Shown in pieces: positions 1-11,764 of a DNA stretch of 64,000 nt; within the stretch, counting starts at the first letter, position 1; every line of letters starts with the position of its first letter. Source of the stretch: Hyphodiscus hymeniophilus (Eukaryota > Ascomycota > Leotiomycetes > Helotiales > Hyphodiscaceae). The position numbers were made by a program, and so were the translations under genes. The stretch is taken from assembly GCA_016508695.1 (NCBI GenBank), contig VNKQ01000009.1, positions 248,001-312,000 on the forward strand. The letters are read 5' to 3'. The notes beneath the pieces were generated by a model. The model saw only the letters and a program-made list of their open reading frames with translations, made no database searches and was not told the origin of the DNA.

Positions 1-2102
1 GTAAGAAATCCTTCGAGGTGGGTGGGGATCGACGTACTCTCCAGATATGCCATATAAAAGCCACCCATTTTGTGTTATCTTCTTCAATCCCGTGCGGTAT
101 GACTGGGTTTTCCAGGTACGATCCCCTCAGGTCGTGGGGTGGTGTGGGAGGACAGTCCGTTGATACCAGGAATATTTGGAAGAAGATGCCCAACGATATT
201 TGATGTCGACAACGCAATTGAGCCTAACCACAAGCTATACAGGGAAAGATGCACACGCTCAGTACAGTGTATGTGAAGACGATGTATGGTCGACGTCGTA
301 GTATGAAAAAGTTGGGCTGACTGATCGAGTGGGTGGTCTAGGGGTTGTGCAGCACTTTCGTCCATCGATGGCGAGACATGTGTGTTTTAATTGCAGAGTC
401 TCCGATTAGCGCAAAGCATGGATTGTGCATTGGTCTCCCGTAGAGAGATTCAAGCGCTGTTAAGATAGGACGGTGGGTTGAACCAGATGCAAGTCATGAT
501 GCGGCTCTTCAAGTGTGACCCATAACGATGTGTTGGCGACGTCCTTGCCAGTGATAATTGTCGAGAGATTAGGCAACTCCACCACAGCATGGGAACGCAT
601 ACTAGGCGATGATCGCTGATAGCCCAGATGTACCAATTCGCCGTCCAGAAGTGGTCTGCAGGTCTGGGAAAATTGCCAGTGCAGGAGTGGTGGCAAAAGG
701 CCCAACACTGTCCCACAGATTCGGGCAAAATTTGTGTATCGCGCTGCAGAAATAAGAAGAAGGACCGTACGAGTACCTCCTTGGAATTACACCCCTCCGC
801 GAGAAAGATGTGCTGCTACGTTCCCGTCAAGATCCACTGGGCTGCCACTAATGCAGCGAAACCGATGGGCACGATGGTTCGCTGCAAGAAAAACGTCAGT
901 GGTTCAAAGTCACTAGTCCTGGGACAGCTCCATGTTGGATATCGGCCAGATCGTAAGCCATGCCATAAACAAGATATTTGAAAGCAATTGAGTGGTTGAA
1001 GACAGGATGAGTAATTTGACATCCTTCTGCCCCGCATCCTAACGGTCTCCACTGCATCGAAGACCCGCGACAACCACCGAAATTTACGCTGGAAATGACT
1101 GGAGTAGGACTTGACACGAAGTCGGTGAGCATTTCGATGCATAGCCAGTGGCTGGATTCTAACCAGCTTTCTGATGATCAGACTCTCACTGTACCACCGA
1201 AGACTCTCTTTGGTCAATGGAAGAAAGGGCGAGTGAACGACTAGCCCGGCGACAAGGTTGTCGTGCGCATGCAATGATGAGCTGGCAGTGCGCTTGCCAT
1301 CCTAAGCAGTAAGGCCATATGCCGTGACAATTGAAAGGGGCATAAAGTAGAGTATATTTAAAGCAACGCGAGACGTGCTGGAGATCTGGCAAAAATCCTC
1401 CTGAACTGCAAAACCAATGTGAAACTCTGGGGTTCAGCGATCTTCCTTTGTCGATGCCAGAAAAAGCAATCATGGGCAAGAGCAGGCATCAACAACGGCT
1501 GCTAAGACTTTGGGGATCGACTTAGCCCTATTCGCTCAGATGTACCTGAGTGACTGCAGCACTATCCCGACGACCAGGCCACAATCTGCCCATGAGGGAT
1601 GGCTCGCGTCAGCTCGGGCGGCATGGTCCAAATGATATCTGAGCTTCGAGGAACGAGATGCATCGCCCAATGGCTACACCTATTGCCAATGCTGGCCCAC
1701 GACCATCTGTAAATAGAGGTAGGTACTTGTAGATGGCTCCGGGTCTTTGGCATTCGGCATGCACCTCCCATTCGCGGGGGTAAGGATGCCATGCAGGCCG
1801 AAATATGCAGGCGCTGGAAGCGACAATTCCATCATGAAAGGAGTACAAAATGTTTGGGTGATGCCTCAAGAATTCTGTCCTGGAACTATGATCGATGCGC
1901 TCGCCGGCTGCTCCGAGGGATCTGTATTGGCAGTAAAAGACGTTGCCTTGCTATTGTACTCGAGTAATCATGGCTGGGGAGTAGAAAGGTATGAAGGTCG
2001 AGGTTGGAATGGGAGTGAACCCCTGAAAACAAATCACAAGCGAGCACAATTACATGCCCATGCAAATTGCCCGGCGTCCAAGCAATAAGGGTCGCGTCGA
2101 AC
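1..2102. other. No recognisable gene left of the retrotransposon
   Basis: Base composition looks ordinary (not AT-rich), but all open frames are short (longest about 150 codons on the minus strand) and none gives a family motif, a splice-linked chain of exons or a credible start. It could be intergenic DNA, a non-coding transcript or an old gene relic. It is not visibly RIP-mutated, unlike the element that follows. Confidence 0.5.
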
Positions 2103-2107
2103 AGTCT
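2103..2107. repeat. Left target-site duplication AGTCT
   Basis: AGTCT directly precedes the 5' LTR, and the same five bases directly follow the 3' LTR at 7542-7546. A 5-bp duplication is the normal size for Ty1/copia integrases. The perfect match shows that the two LTRs belong to one insertion and that neither end has been rearranged. Confidence 0.9.
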
Positions 2108-2300
2108 TATTGGAATATGGGATTCCTTCTACCCGCATGGACCTCCCTAATCGGGCTTAGCGCGTCACATGATCGTGACCGGCGAAGAACCTTGAGCTTA
2201 ACTCTAGTTCTTCCCATTATACTACTATTTAATTAATTTAACTCAATTACTTAGTACTATTCCTAATGTAATACTTCTACTTAAATCGTAACTTCTAATA
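2108..2300 (+). repeat. 5' LTR (193 bp)
   Basis: It begins TATTGGAA and ends TTCTAATA. The 3' LTR ends TTCCAATA. Undoing transitions gives TGTTGGAA...TTCCAACA, the usual TG...CA inverted ends. Against the 3' LTR, by eye, there are about two dozen differences and all are C/T or G/A transitions, so the divergence reflects RIP and not age. Confidence 0.95.
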
Positions 2301-2314
2301 GGTTATAAGCCCGG
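2301..2314 (+). other. Primer-binding site (initiator tRNA-Met half)
   Basis: GGTTATAAGCCCGG starts at the first base after the 5' LTR. Its complement matches the anticodon arm of fungal initiator tRNA-Met (GGGCTCATAACC), with one G-to-A change of the RIP type. Copia elements are known to use an internal tRNA-iMet half as primer. The match was made from memory of the tRNA, not by alignment. Confidence 0.7.
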
Positions 2315-2649
2315 TAGTATATTACTAAGGGTTTTTAGTACTAATTTTGTTAATTGCTTAAAGTAAGTTACGGGAGTAACTATAATTCTAATAACACTCG
2401 ATTTCTAGTAAAACGCGTTACGGGAGTAATAGTAATTCTATTGATTTTATTATTAATTACAAATAAGTAATAGTAACGATAAGGTAGATAATTTAGGGTT
2501 ATTCTAGATACTAGAAGCTACTCTTATAAGAAATTAAGGTGGCTTGTATAATTAGACACTTACGCCTCTATTATATATTATACTTACAAATTTTTACTCG
2601 AGTATTATAAACTCGAATTCCTCGAATCTTATAATTCCCAATTCTTTTA

Positions 2650-5600
2650 AATCGATTATTATAATAGTAGGCGGCGATTCCCTTACGATTTCGAGTCAAT
2701 TAAAGCTAAAAGGCTCTATTAATTATAATAACTAGCGACAAGCTATAAAAGTAGCTATAAAAGGTAATAGCCTTAATAAATAGCTACGAAAGAAGGCAAA
2801 GGTACTAGAGTTTGTTAACGAAAATAACGATAATATAAACTAAGACAAATTAAAGGTTTACTTAGATTAAAAGGCTAAAAACGGAAAGATAAAGCTTTTA
2901 ATTATAAATAATATTCTTATAGATTACTCTTTTGCTATTAAAGGTCTTATAACTAAACTTACGATATAAGAAGTCCTTAAATACTAATATTAAGGCACTA
3001 GCGAAGTATTACTTTAGAGTTATATTAAAAACTATTATCGAATTAATTTTAACTAATATAGAGATATTACTAAATACTACGCCGCTTTTAATAACTCTAA
3101 AAGCCGACTTAAGTCTTTAAAGAAGACTAATATTAAGGATTGGCATTTTATTATATATATAATAGGTTTGTTAAAAGAGTACCCCGAATAGGCTTAACGA
3201 TAACGCGCTATACTTAGGTCGATAACCCCTCTTATATTAGAGGCAATTATAAAAGATTTAATCGACGAATCTCGCGTTAAATTAGTAATTAAGACTATTA
3301 TATATAGCGGTAAACCTTATTCGAAAGATAAAAAGAAACCCTTCAATTAGAAGAAAAGTAATAAGAAAGAGTTAAAGTATAAGTATTATAACTCGAATAG
3401 TTACGATTAGGATTACTATAATAATTATAACGAGAAGGCTTATAGGGAATAAGAAAAGAAGACCGATAAGAAGTAGTATATACGAACTAATAATAAGTAT
3501 ATAAAGAAGGAAGTCAAAATAGCGGAATTTAAGAAGAAGGAACTTATAAATAAGAACTTTAACTTCTTCTTTATAGCTCGTATTAAGGAAGCCGATTATT
3601 TTTATAATATTAATTAACCTAATCTCTTTAATAAAGAAGCCTTTCTTATACTAAAAGTAAGTAGTGTTATATATATAAACGATTTCCTTATAAACTCTAA
3701 TATATCGGTTTATATTACCTTTAATCGAACTCGATTCGAAGACGATTTTATAACGGTTAGTCCTTTCTTTATAATTCGTATAATAGAGGGTATAGTACGT
3801 CTTATAAGACGAGGAATAATAATACTATATTATCCCCTTCTAAATAGTATAATTAGTACTCTTATACTTAAAGACACTTTATATATGCCTAGTAATAGTA
3901 CTAATCTTTTCTCTAGTAAGAAATTACTAAATTTGGGGGTGTAATTCGCAATAATAATCTACTTAGCTTATATAGTACTATTCTTTGTCAACTTAACGAT
4001 TTGTTTATTATCGAGGAACCTCGAAGCTATACGTTTTTTATAAACCTAGAAATAGTAAAGCCAAATATCGAATTATATTACTAACGTTTTGTATACTTAA
4101 GACTTACTAACGTACGTAATACCTTAAAGATTACTATAAGTATAGAATTTATAGAGAATTCGGACCCTATAGTTACTAAGGTTTATAAGGCTTATAAACT
4201 AGTAAAACCTTTACGTTAGACCCGTAAGGGACCTTATATATATAAAACCAAGGTAAGAAAGAAGATTTATATTAATATTATAAGAATTAAACCTAGTAGT
4301 ATTAATAAATAGTATTAAGCTATAGTTTGTATTAATAACGCTAATATTGCGCGATAGGTTTAAATTTACAAATATAAGGGCTAGGCATTTAATACGGTTA
4401 AGTAGATTATTAAGTACTTTGACGTATAGTATAATATTAATATTAGTAGCTTTTAAATCGATAGTAGTAAGGAATTTACAATTAATTAAATTAAAGCCTT
4501 AACTTAACGTATTAGGGCTAATCTTAAAATTATTACTCTTTATACTCTAGAGTAAGATTTTACGTCTAAACGATTAATTCGTATACTCGTAAAGAGAGTA
4601 TATACTATTATAATTAAAATAGGAACCCCCGATTTCCTTTAGCTAAAAATACTAAAAGTAATAGTTACGATTACAAATTGTATTATAATAAAGGCACTTA
4701 AAAGTATAACTCTATATTAAGCCTTTATAGATTAAGTAGAGCCTAATACTAATTACATTCCCTTAGTCTCTTATTTTCGAGTATTAAGTTATAAGGCTTA
4801 TATATAGATTCTTATTTAAGACAAAACCCTTAGCCGGAAGATAGTTCCTTATACTAAAGTAGGGATTTTAATTAGTTACAAAAGGGAGTATATCTATCGA
4901 ATCTATATTCTTATATATAAAGGAGATAAGATTATTAGATCTTCTAATATCAAATTTAATAAATTAGCGCCGGAATTAGTAATTCTAGTACCTCCTTTAC
5001 TCTTTAACGTTATATTAAGATCTTATAATAATAGGGGTAAAGGTACTATATAAACTCTAGATATATAGGTTCTTATTGTTAAAGAGACCTTATAACTATA
5101 AATTAATATTCCAGAGACTTTTAGACGATTAGTAGTATTACTTGATTATAATTATAATATTAAATTACTAAAGAATAATAATAAGTATAGGCTATTCTAG
5201 CTATTAGACGATAATTAAACTACTATATTAGAGAGTAATACTAACATTACTAACGCTACTAATAATAGTTTTATTACTATTAAGAAGGTTAGAAAGAAAA
5301 AGGTATATAAATAAAAGCTAGAGTTTAAGAGAATAACTCGATTACGTATTAAAAATAATATACTCTATTCCTACGAGATTGCTTTTAAATTAATTGCCTT
5401 TATTACTCTTTCTAATAACCCTTAAACTATTAAAGAAGCGCTTTTTAGACTTAACGCATTATACTAGCGAACTTTAATTAAGACTAAGTATACTAATTAT
5501 AATAATAATAATACTTAGGAAGTAATAAAGAGATCAGAGGTACCCCTAGGATATAGAGTATTAGGAGGTAAGCTAGTATTTAAGACTAAGAGAGATAAAG

Positions 5601-7000
5601 ATGGCTTTATTAAAAAGTATAAATCACAATACGTTTTATAAGGTTTCTACTAGAAAGAAGGTGTTAATTACAATTAAACTTATACTAGCGTTTATAAGAA
5701 TACCTCTTAAAAAATCCTTATTGCGCTTATAGTAATATTCGACTTAAATCTTAATTAAATAAACGCTATTATAGCGTTCCTTAATAGTTAAATCGATAGT
5801 ATAGTTTATAGGGAATTACTACTTAGTTATATACGCAATAGAGTATAACTTATAAAGAAATAGATTTGTAAACTATTTAAATTAATTTATAGTCTCAAAC
5901 AATTACTACGACTATAGTATAAGACTTTACGTAAGGTTCTTAATAAGATAAGTTTTATTATATTAATTTCTAATAATTGCGTATATATTAATTCGATTAC
6001 TAAGATAATTGTTAATACGCATATTAACGACTTTCTAATTGCCTTAAAAGATAATAAAGATCTAGCCAAATTTAAGGCTAATTTAATTACTTATTTTAAG
6101 GTCGAAGACCTAGGTCTAGTATAATATTACTATAGTATTCGAATTGTTTGAGACTATACTAAACGCATAATATACTTAATATAAGACTCGTATATTAAGA
6201 AGGTTTTAAAGAGATTCGGCATAAAGAACTATAACCCAATTAGTACTCTTATAGAGGTTAGTGTTATAAAAGATATAGTACCGAACTTATATTAAGTAAT
6301 AAAGGAAGAGATTTATAAGTACTAATCTATTATTAGCTTAAAAATGTTTTGTATTACTTAAATAAAACCTAATATTGCGTTTATAATAGTAATACTTTAT
6401 CGATTCTTTATTAACCCGTTAAAATAATATATTATAGTAGTAAAGCGAATTTTATAATACCTTAAAGGCACTATATACTTGGCTACTTGTTTCGGGGGTA
6501 ATAAACTTAGTACCGACGATATAAAGTTAATAAGTTATACTAATACCGATTTTACTAGTTATAAAGATACCTTTCGATTAACTTAAAATATTCTATATAC
6601 TTTCGCAAGTAGTATTATTGCGTCTTAATTAAAGAGATAGATTATCGTTATATAATTAACTCTCGAATTAAAGTATATTATATTGGCTTTTTACGCTATA
6701 TTAGTAACTTGGCTAAGATAGTTCTTTAAAGAGATTAATTAACTTAGTGATAATACTAAGAAGGTTAAGCTATTTTGCGATAATTAAGGTATACTAATAC
6801 TTATAGAGAATCCGGAATTATACTTAAAGACTAAGTATATTATAGTCAAATATTACTATACTCGATAGGAGATTCAACTTAGTAATATCGACGTCTAGTA
6901 TATTAATACTAAGAAAATAAAGGCAAATAGTCTCACAAAGGCTTTACTTACTATAACTTACGCCGAATTCCTACGACAATTAAACCTAATTATATATAAA
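2650..7000 (+). pseudogene. Degraded copia gag-pol
   Basis: Three diagnostic fragments are readable. At 3687-3719 the frame reads LINSNISVYIT, from an ancestral protease motif of the L-I-D-S-G-A-S type with G-to-A changes destroying the catalytic Asp. At 6020-6034 HINDF stands where H-V-D-D-F of reverse transcriptase is expected. At 6770-6850 FCDN-stop-G, then ENPELYLKTKYI, corresponds to the RNase H D-N-Q-G motif with CAA turned into TAA. Further copia-like sequence ends near 6995 (YAEFLRQLNLI). The gag start and the integrase motifs could not be located with confidence, so the left limit is approximate. No intact protein can be made. Confidence 0.85.
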
Positions 7001-7348
7001 TTCTAAAAATAAGGAAATAAGAATAAGAATCGATTAATTTTGCGAAAACATCGATATAACGTTATTTAATAAGTTATAGTTCTTATAAGTACTCAAATTG
7101 ACACTTATATTCTTATTAGATATCGTTATATTTGGCACTAGTACTATTCTTATATTTTAATACTATATTTAATATAGTTTGGATTATTAATAGACTTTAT
7201 TTTTTGCGCTATTTATTATACCCGGCTAGTACCTAATTTCTAGGGGTATATAAGAAATTTAGAGGAGAATCTAAAAACTGCGAAAGATACTAATATCTCA
7301 TATAAATTAGCTTGTTTCTTATACCCGCAGGTATTAGGAATAGGGGTA

Positions 7349-7541
7349 TATTAAAATATAAGATTCTTTTTACCCGTATAGACCTCCTTAATCGGGCTTA
7401 GCGCGTTATATAATCGTGACTAGCAAAGAACCTTAAGCTTAACTCTAGTTCTTCCTACTATACTACTATTCAATTAATTCAACTCAATTACTTAGTACTA
7501 TTCCTAATGCAATACTTCCACTTAAATCGTAACTTCCAATA
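7349..7541 (+). repeat. 3' LTR (193 bp)
   Basis: Same length as the 5' LTR and alignable base for base without gaps. The tract just before it (AGGAATAGGGGTA) is purine-rich and probably is the remnant polypurine tract. More CpA-to-TpA changes are seen in the first half of this copy than in the 5' LTR. Confidence 0.95.
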
Positions 7542-7546
7542 AGTCT
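7542..7546. repeat. Right target-site duplication AGTCT
   Basis: Perfect copy of 2103-2107. Ordinary base composition resumes immediately to the right, so RIP has not leaked visibly into the flank. Confidence 0.9.
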
Positions 7547-7942
7547 TTATACGAAGTCTCTCGACACGTCAACTCCGAGCTGCATATAACGTTACCATAA
7601 TTCAATTGCCTTCCATCTTGCAGGTGAAGGAGCTGCGCTTAGCCGTCATAACATGGCCAAGTCACGCTTCAAAATCCTGATGAATCCACGCAAGAAGCAT
7701 GTTCAAGTAGATCAACCCAAGCACGAGACCGAGAGTCCTGAGTTTAAAGAATACACTTCGGGGAATGTAAATGCTTTCTCTAATGCACAGTACAGTCTAC
7801 CAAACCGAATACGCCACGTGACCCCTTCTCATGCATTGGCGCAGTCCTAAAGATGCCGGATTCATGCACTATCATACACAGGGCGTATTGAAATGAAATG
7901 TTCGCCTCCTCTCTTTCTACTTCTGCAGTCAACCATTTAACC

Positions 7943-9765
7943 CTAAAATCCACCCTTCGAGACGAAGTATGCTCTCGTCTCCTCCGCAATTCCTTCGGGT
8001 ATCACAAAGACAGGATGCAGGGTGCCCACGCGATCTTCTTCGTCATATATCTGAGACGTTTCGATGATTGGTTCAGAGGTCCATTGATACGCTGAGCTCA
8101 AAATTCCTGTGCTGCCTTTTTTTGTTGCTGGAGTATTGAAATGCCATTTATGCTGGGCAGAGCTTAGCCCGGCAAGGACATAGCAGGTGTGATATGCATC
8201 GGAGTTACTGTACGGCTGTCAGCTTCCCTACCATCCCAAGCGTCCGGAAGGATCACTCACTGGCTTGGCTTATCTCTCAGTCCACCCCGCTTTGTCGTAT
8301 CTTGACAGCAACACAAGATATACCGGATGAGACCTTCTCGGCTGTACAGACTTCCAACAGTAGAGGTTGGGGTGAGCCAGGCCCTAGGCGCCGATTCTGG
8401 AGACGATGGACCATCAAGACATGCTTGAAGAAGGGGCCAACATCCCCCAACCCAATGGCTGTAACAGCCGTCGACGAGTTTGTTCGTACGACCTGAAAAT
8501 CCACCCTCAGGCGCGTATTGGCGAGCCGAGAGCCAGGAAATGAGCAGAGGAACATCAAGGTATCTAAGAAGCATTCCTGTCAGTAATCAAAGACATCAGG
8601 TTCGAGTAGTAAACCTCACTGAGGAATTATCACATGTGGGTCACCAATGATACACAAGCATGCCAGCGCACAGAAAGCATACGCGCCATGAGCTTCGACA
8701 GTGGGTTTGCAGGAAATCCCGCCTTCGAAGGTTTGACCTGTACCACTGGTCAGCATATACTCAGGGTGCAGGCCCAAGTGACTTACATCTGCCGACCCAT
8801 TCTGGGAGATTGGCGAGAAATGTGTCGCCTTCACGTGACCATGCAGGAGATGTCTTGGGAAGTTCAATTGGCAAATCAAGGAGACTGATGATGAGGACTG
8901 CAATATACGCTCCACTGTTTCCGATTAGCTTTTGCACTTTCGTTGTCCGAACACTCTTGTAAACGTACCGGATATCCTCTTCTCCGCCAACCGACATCTG
9001 GAAGCCACCATCAGCCTGTTTTAAAGCTCCAAGCCACTTCCACATTGCTTTGCGATCAATAAGATCAAGACAAGCTTTGTCTTCCATGATTGATAGTGAC
9101 AGAATGATGGCATATGTAGGAGCAAGATGTGACATTTGGCCATTACCTCCACCGAAGCCGCCGGACGCATTCTGAATTGGGTCACATGTTGAAATCATCC
9201 TCTGTCGATATTCCGAAACTTCTTCACCCATCGCAGAGAGTCCAGCCATTGCCCAGTAGAACATCCATGGCCTGCTTGGATCAGCGGCAACATAAGGCGC
9301 CGGCAAATCTTTCAAGCTTTTGTGTAGAAATGCCTTATGTCGTTGCCGATTCAAGTGCGGTACCCCATTATCATTGTATGTGATACCTTCTTCAATCCCC
9401 GCGAGGAAGGGAAGACACTCCTGGATCGTTTCGTCCTCGACCTGAGACGACTCTGTATTGAGGAGATCTCGGATTGGAGGAAGGCTGGTGAAGAGATCGG
9501 GAATCATGCTCGCTCGAGCTGTTTTGGCTGACATTCTGAAGGACGAGCTGGGTCTGTACTTGAATCCTCCCTCAAATGAAGTTTCGTCTCCTCTTGAGTC
9601 AGACTCCTCTATGACGAATCCGGGTTGATGACCTCCCTGTTCACCGTAGAGCAACCGGTTCAGTGTACTTGTTGGCGACGAAGGAGAAGGATCAGACCCT
9701 GCCATTGCTCGTCTTTTGAAGACCACCCTATGATGGAGCTTCTTCCCTTTGACGACAAACGTCAT
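7943..9765 (-). CDS. RAM1: Protein farnesyltransferase subunit beta
   Basis: Catalytic beta subunit of farnesyltransferase, which joins farnesyl diphosphate to the CaaX cysteine of Ras-like proteins. There are five exons: 9765-8969, 8914-8787, 8737-8620, 8563-8261 and 8207-7943. The introns are 49-56 bp and the phases agree, giving 536 aa. Family signs are the repeated QW-type motifs (GGFGGGNGQ, GGFQMSVGGEEDIR, EGGISCKPTVEAHGAYA, EGGFSGRTNKLVDGCYS). The zinc ligands known for the family are present: Asp and Cys in VDGCYS and His in DAYHTCY. A 50-residue tail after the last helix is usual in fungi. The start at 9765 is the first ATG; ATG at 9705 (MAGSDPS) is equally possible. The first intron is 54 bp and lacks stops, so its retention would keep the frame. 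Confidence 0.97.
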
Positions 9766-11764
9766 GTGAGGCTTCTTTGTCCATCTGCTTGATATTGTTA
9801 TTGTTTTGCGAAGCCGAGTCGCTTAAAATGAATCGATTCGGAAATTTCGCGACTGTCTGAGGATGCTCTTCACCAATCACAATCTTCACAAGCGTTCAAC
9901 TTATCCACAGGATCGCACAATTATTTGTATTCGAGAACTCGGTTACGCTACAGCAATTATTCGTACAAAGCGGCTCAACCATGCGAGCACCATTCTATAC
10001 ATGCTTCTATCGAACGCAGACGTTTTAGAAGAAGCACGTTGCGATGCAGAACGTCGGTGCAACCAGCAAGCCCAAGCCTTCCGTACGGTAAGAGCTGCTC
10101 TTTCGACCCCACCACTGTACCTCGGGCTGAAAGCGTTATCGTGCTTTCGATAAGAGCAAGAAGGTGGGGAAGCCGAGAGACGGCAGAAGATAAGGGGCTG
10201 ATCAGCATCCAAGGCTTTCTTCAAAGAAAGGACGTGATATACAATATCCGGCCCGCACACAGCGTCAAATACCAGATTCGTCGTACTCTGACAGCGTACG
10301 GACTGCGAGCTGACCATGGCCTCAAGCGCGGGTGTATGCCAGTATGCGTCGATGCAAATGGCGTTTGTCACACTCGTCCAATGGACTGGGAAGAGCACTC
10401 AGATTCTTGCCCTCGGCCATGGCGATGGCCAGCTGCATGCACATAGTGCATGAATATTGACATGCATCTCGTTGGTTAGTACAAGCCGATAATGAAGATC
10501 AGATCAACGAAGTGGGATGAGCATGGAGAAGCGGGCGAGGCGGGAGGATATTATGTCAAGTTCTTGAAGACCAACAAGTCCAGATGAAGCGGTTACCGGC
10601 GATTCTACGGGTGGAGGAAACTTGATGCATTGGTTGTGAAACGAATGAGGAATTGAGGGGCAAGGACGACTCACTGACTCGTATGTTCCCTCAATCCACT
10701 CTTGAGAAATACCTTTCGTGTCCGAGTACCAATTGTACTGCGGATCTGCAAGCCAATATTAACTCTTTTCCGAGGTGAGCAAGCACTTGAATTACGTTCC
10801 GCAATCGTTTCGCTCGAAGGATACAATGTGGGGTTGGAAGTGGCCAACATTATGTGGCTGTTACAGTACTCCATGGAGTAGTCCGCATTCCTATGAGGAA
10901 GATTTCTATGTTTTAGAATCTGACCAAGCAGTCTGTCTCTCTTCCACGATGAAGTTCTTGGCAAGAAAAATACATTCGTCCTACGGAGGTAGGTCGTAGG
11001 AACTCGATCTCACCCCTCGCTTCCCGTCGGATGCGCAAGGCCAAGGATAGCCCTTGAAAACAGGGTGAAAATTCAGAGGGGAAGCTTTTCATCTAGATTC
11101 TAGAGACCGTCTCTAAGTCGTTTAGGTTCTTGCAGCGGCAGTTCATGTTCGCCTTCGGACGGCTGTGTTTACGAGACGAGATGCAACAAGCCCGTGAAAA
11201 GTGGGATTGTCTCTACAGGGTGTTTCAGTGGGTGGTTCAGGGCCTTGGAGAAGCCTTTTACAGGAATCTCTATGCTACTTCCGTACATCGAAAACCCTTA
11301 ACGACCTGCTAGAGCTGCCGTGTTACAGGCTTACAGCTGTAGCCAGTCGGCGCCGTCGACAACCTCACATGGCGCCAATACCACATATATACCACATATA
11401 CCACATACGGGAAGGTCTCGTCACAGATTATTGGACACATGACTGCTCTCGCTCAGGCTCGCTGCTGTCGTGCAGCAGCCTCATGCAGTGAGCACCAATG
11501 AGCGAGACTTTGTGTTGACCTTGATTCGATGGGGGCTGGGTGTGGGCCCCTAAATGGCTGGATTCCTTCCTCAGGCTTGCAATGCTTCGCCTGTTGCTCA
11601 CCGCTTCTTGTGTGGATCTCACGCACACCTTCAAGCCCGCACTTGTTGAATGTCGACCTCTCACCGACTTCATCGTGAGGGCTCCCTTCACCTCAAAGAG
11701 CGGTGTCCCTAACCCTCTTCCTTACAATACTATTGACAGTGCCAACCAGAGAATAACCGCAACA
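9766..11764. other. Intergenic region, divergent promoters
   Basis: About 2 kb separates the divergent starts of the farnesyltransferase and the Zn2Cys6 regulator. The best open frame, 9925-10446 plus, has 173 codons without any known motif and overlaps an equally open minus frame, so neither is called. A short ACCACATAT microsatellite lies at about 11381-11405. The long leader before the regulator is open in frame from 11540, so an N-terminal extension cannot be excluded. Confidence 0.5.

Larger units (their letters stand above)
2108..7541 (+). mobile_element. Ty1/copia LTR retrotransposon, RIP-degraded, complete ends
   Basis: A 5,434-bp element has two 193-bp LTRs, a 5-bp target duplication, a primer-binding site next to the 5' LTR, and pol remnants in the order protease (about 3.69 kb), reverse transcriptase (about 6.02 kb), RNase H (about 6.78 kb). 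Roughly 2.3 kb lies between protease and reverse transcriptase, and almost nothing follows RNase H. The integrase must therefore sit upstream of the reverse transcriptase, which is the copia order and not gypsy. The interior is AT-rich, with TpA everywhere and CpA/TpG nearly absent while CpG survives. Stops occur in every frame, as expected from C-to-T RIP at CpA. No frame is functional. It lies about 400 bp beyond the stop codon of the farnesyltransferase gene. Confidence 0.95.

Noticed and set aside
816..1274. 152-codon minus frame in the left flank
   Set aside because: No motif, atypical composition, competes with plus-strand frames of similar length.
5887..6069. 60-codon minus frame inside the retrotransposon
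   Set aside because: Chance frame in AT-rich RIP-mutated DNA, opposite to the pol remnants.
9925..10446. 173-codon plus-strand frame between farnesyltransferase and the regulator
   Set aside because: No family similarity, an equally open minus frame overlaps it, and there are no supporting splice or start signals.
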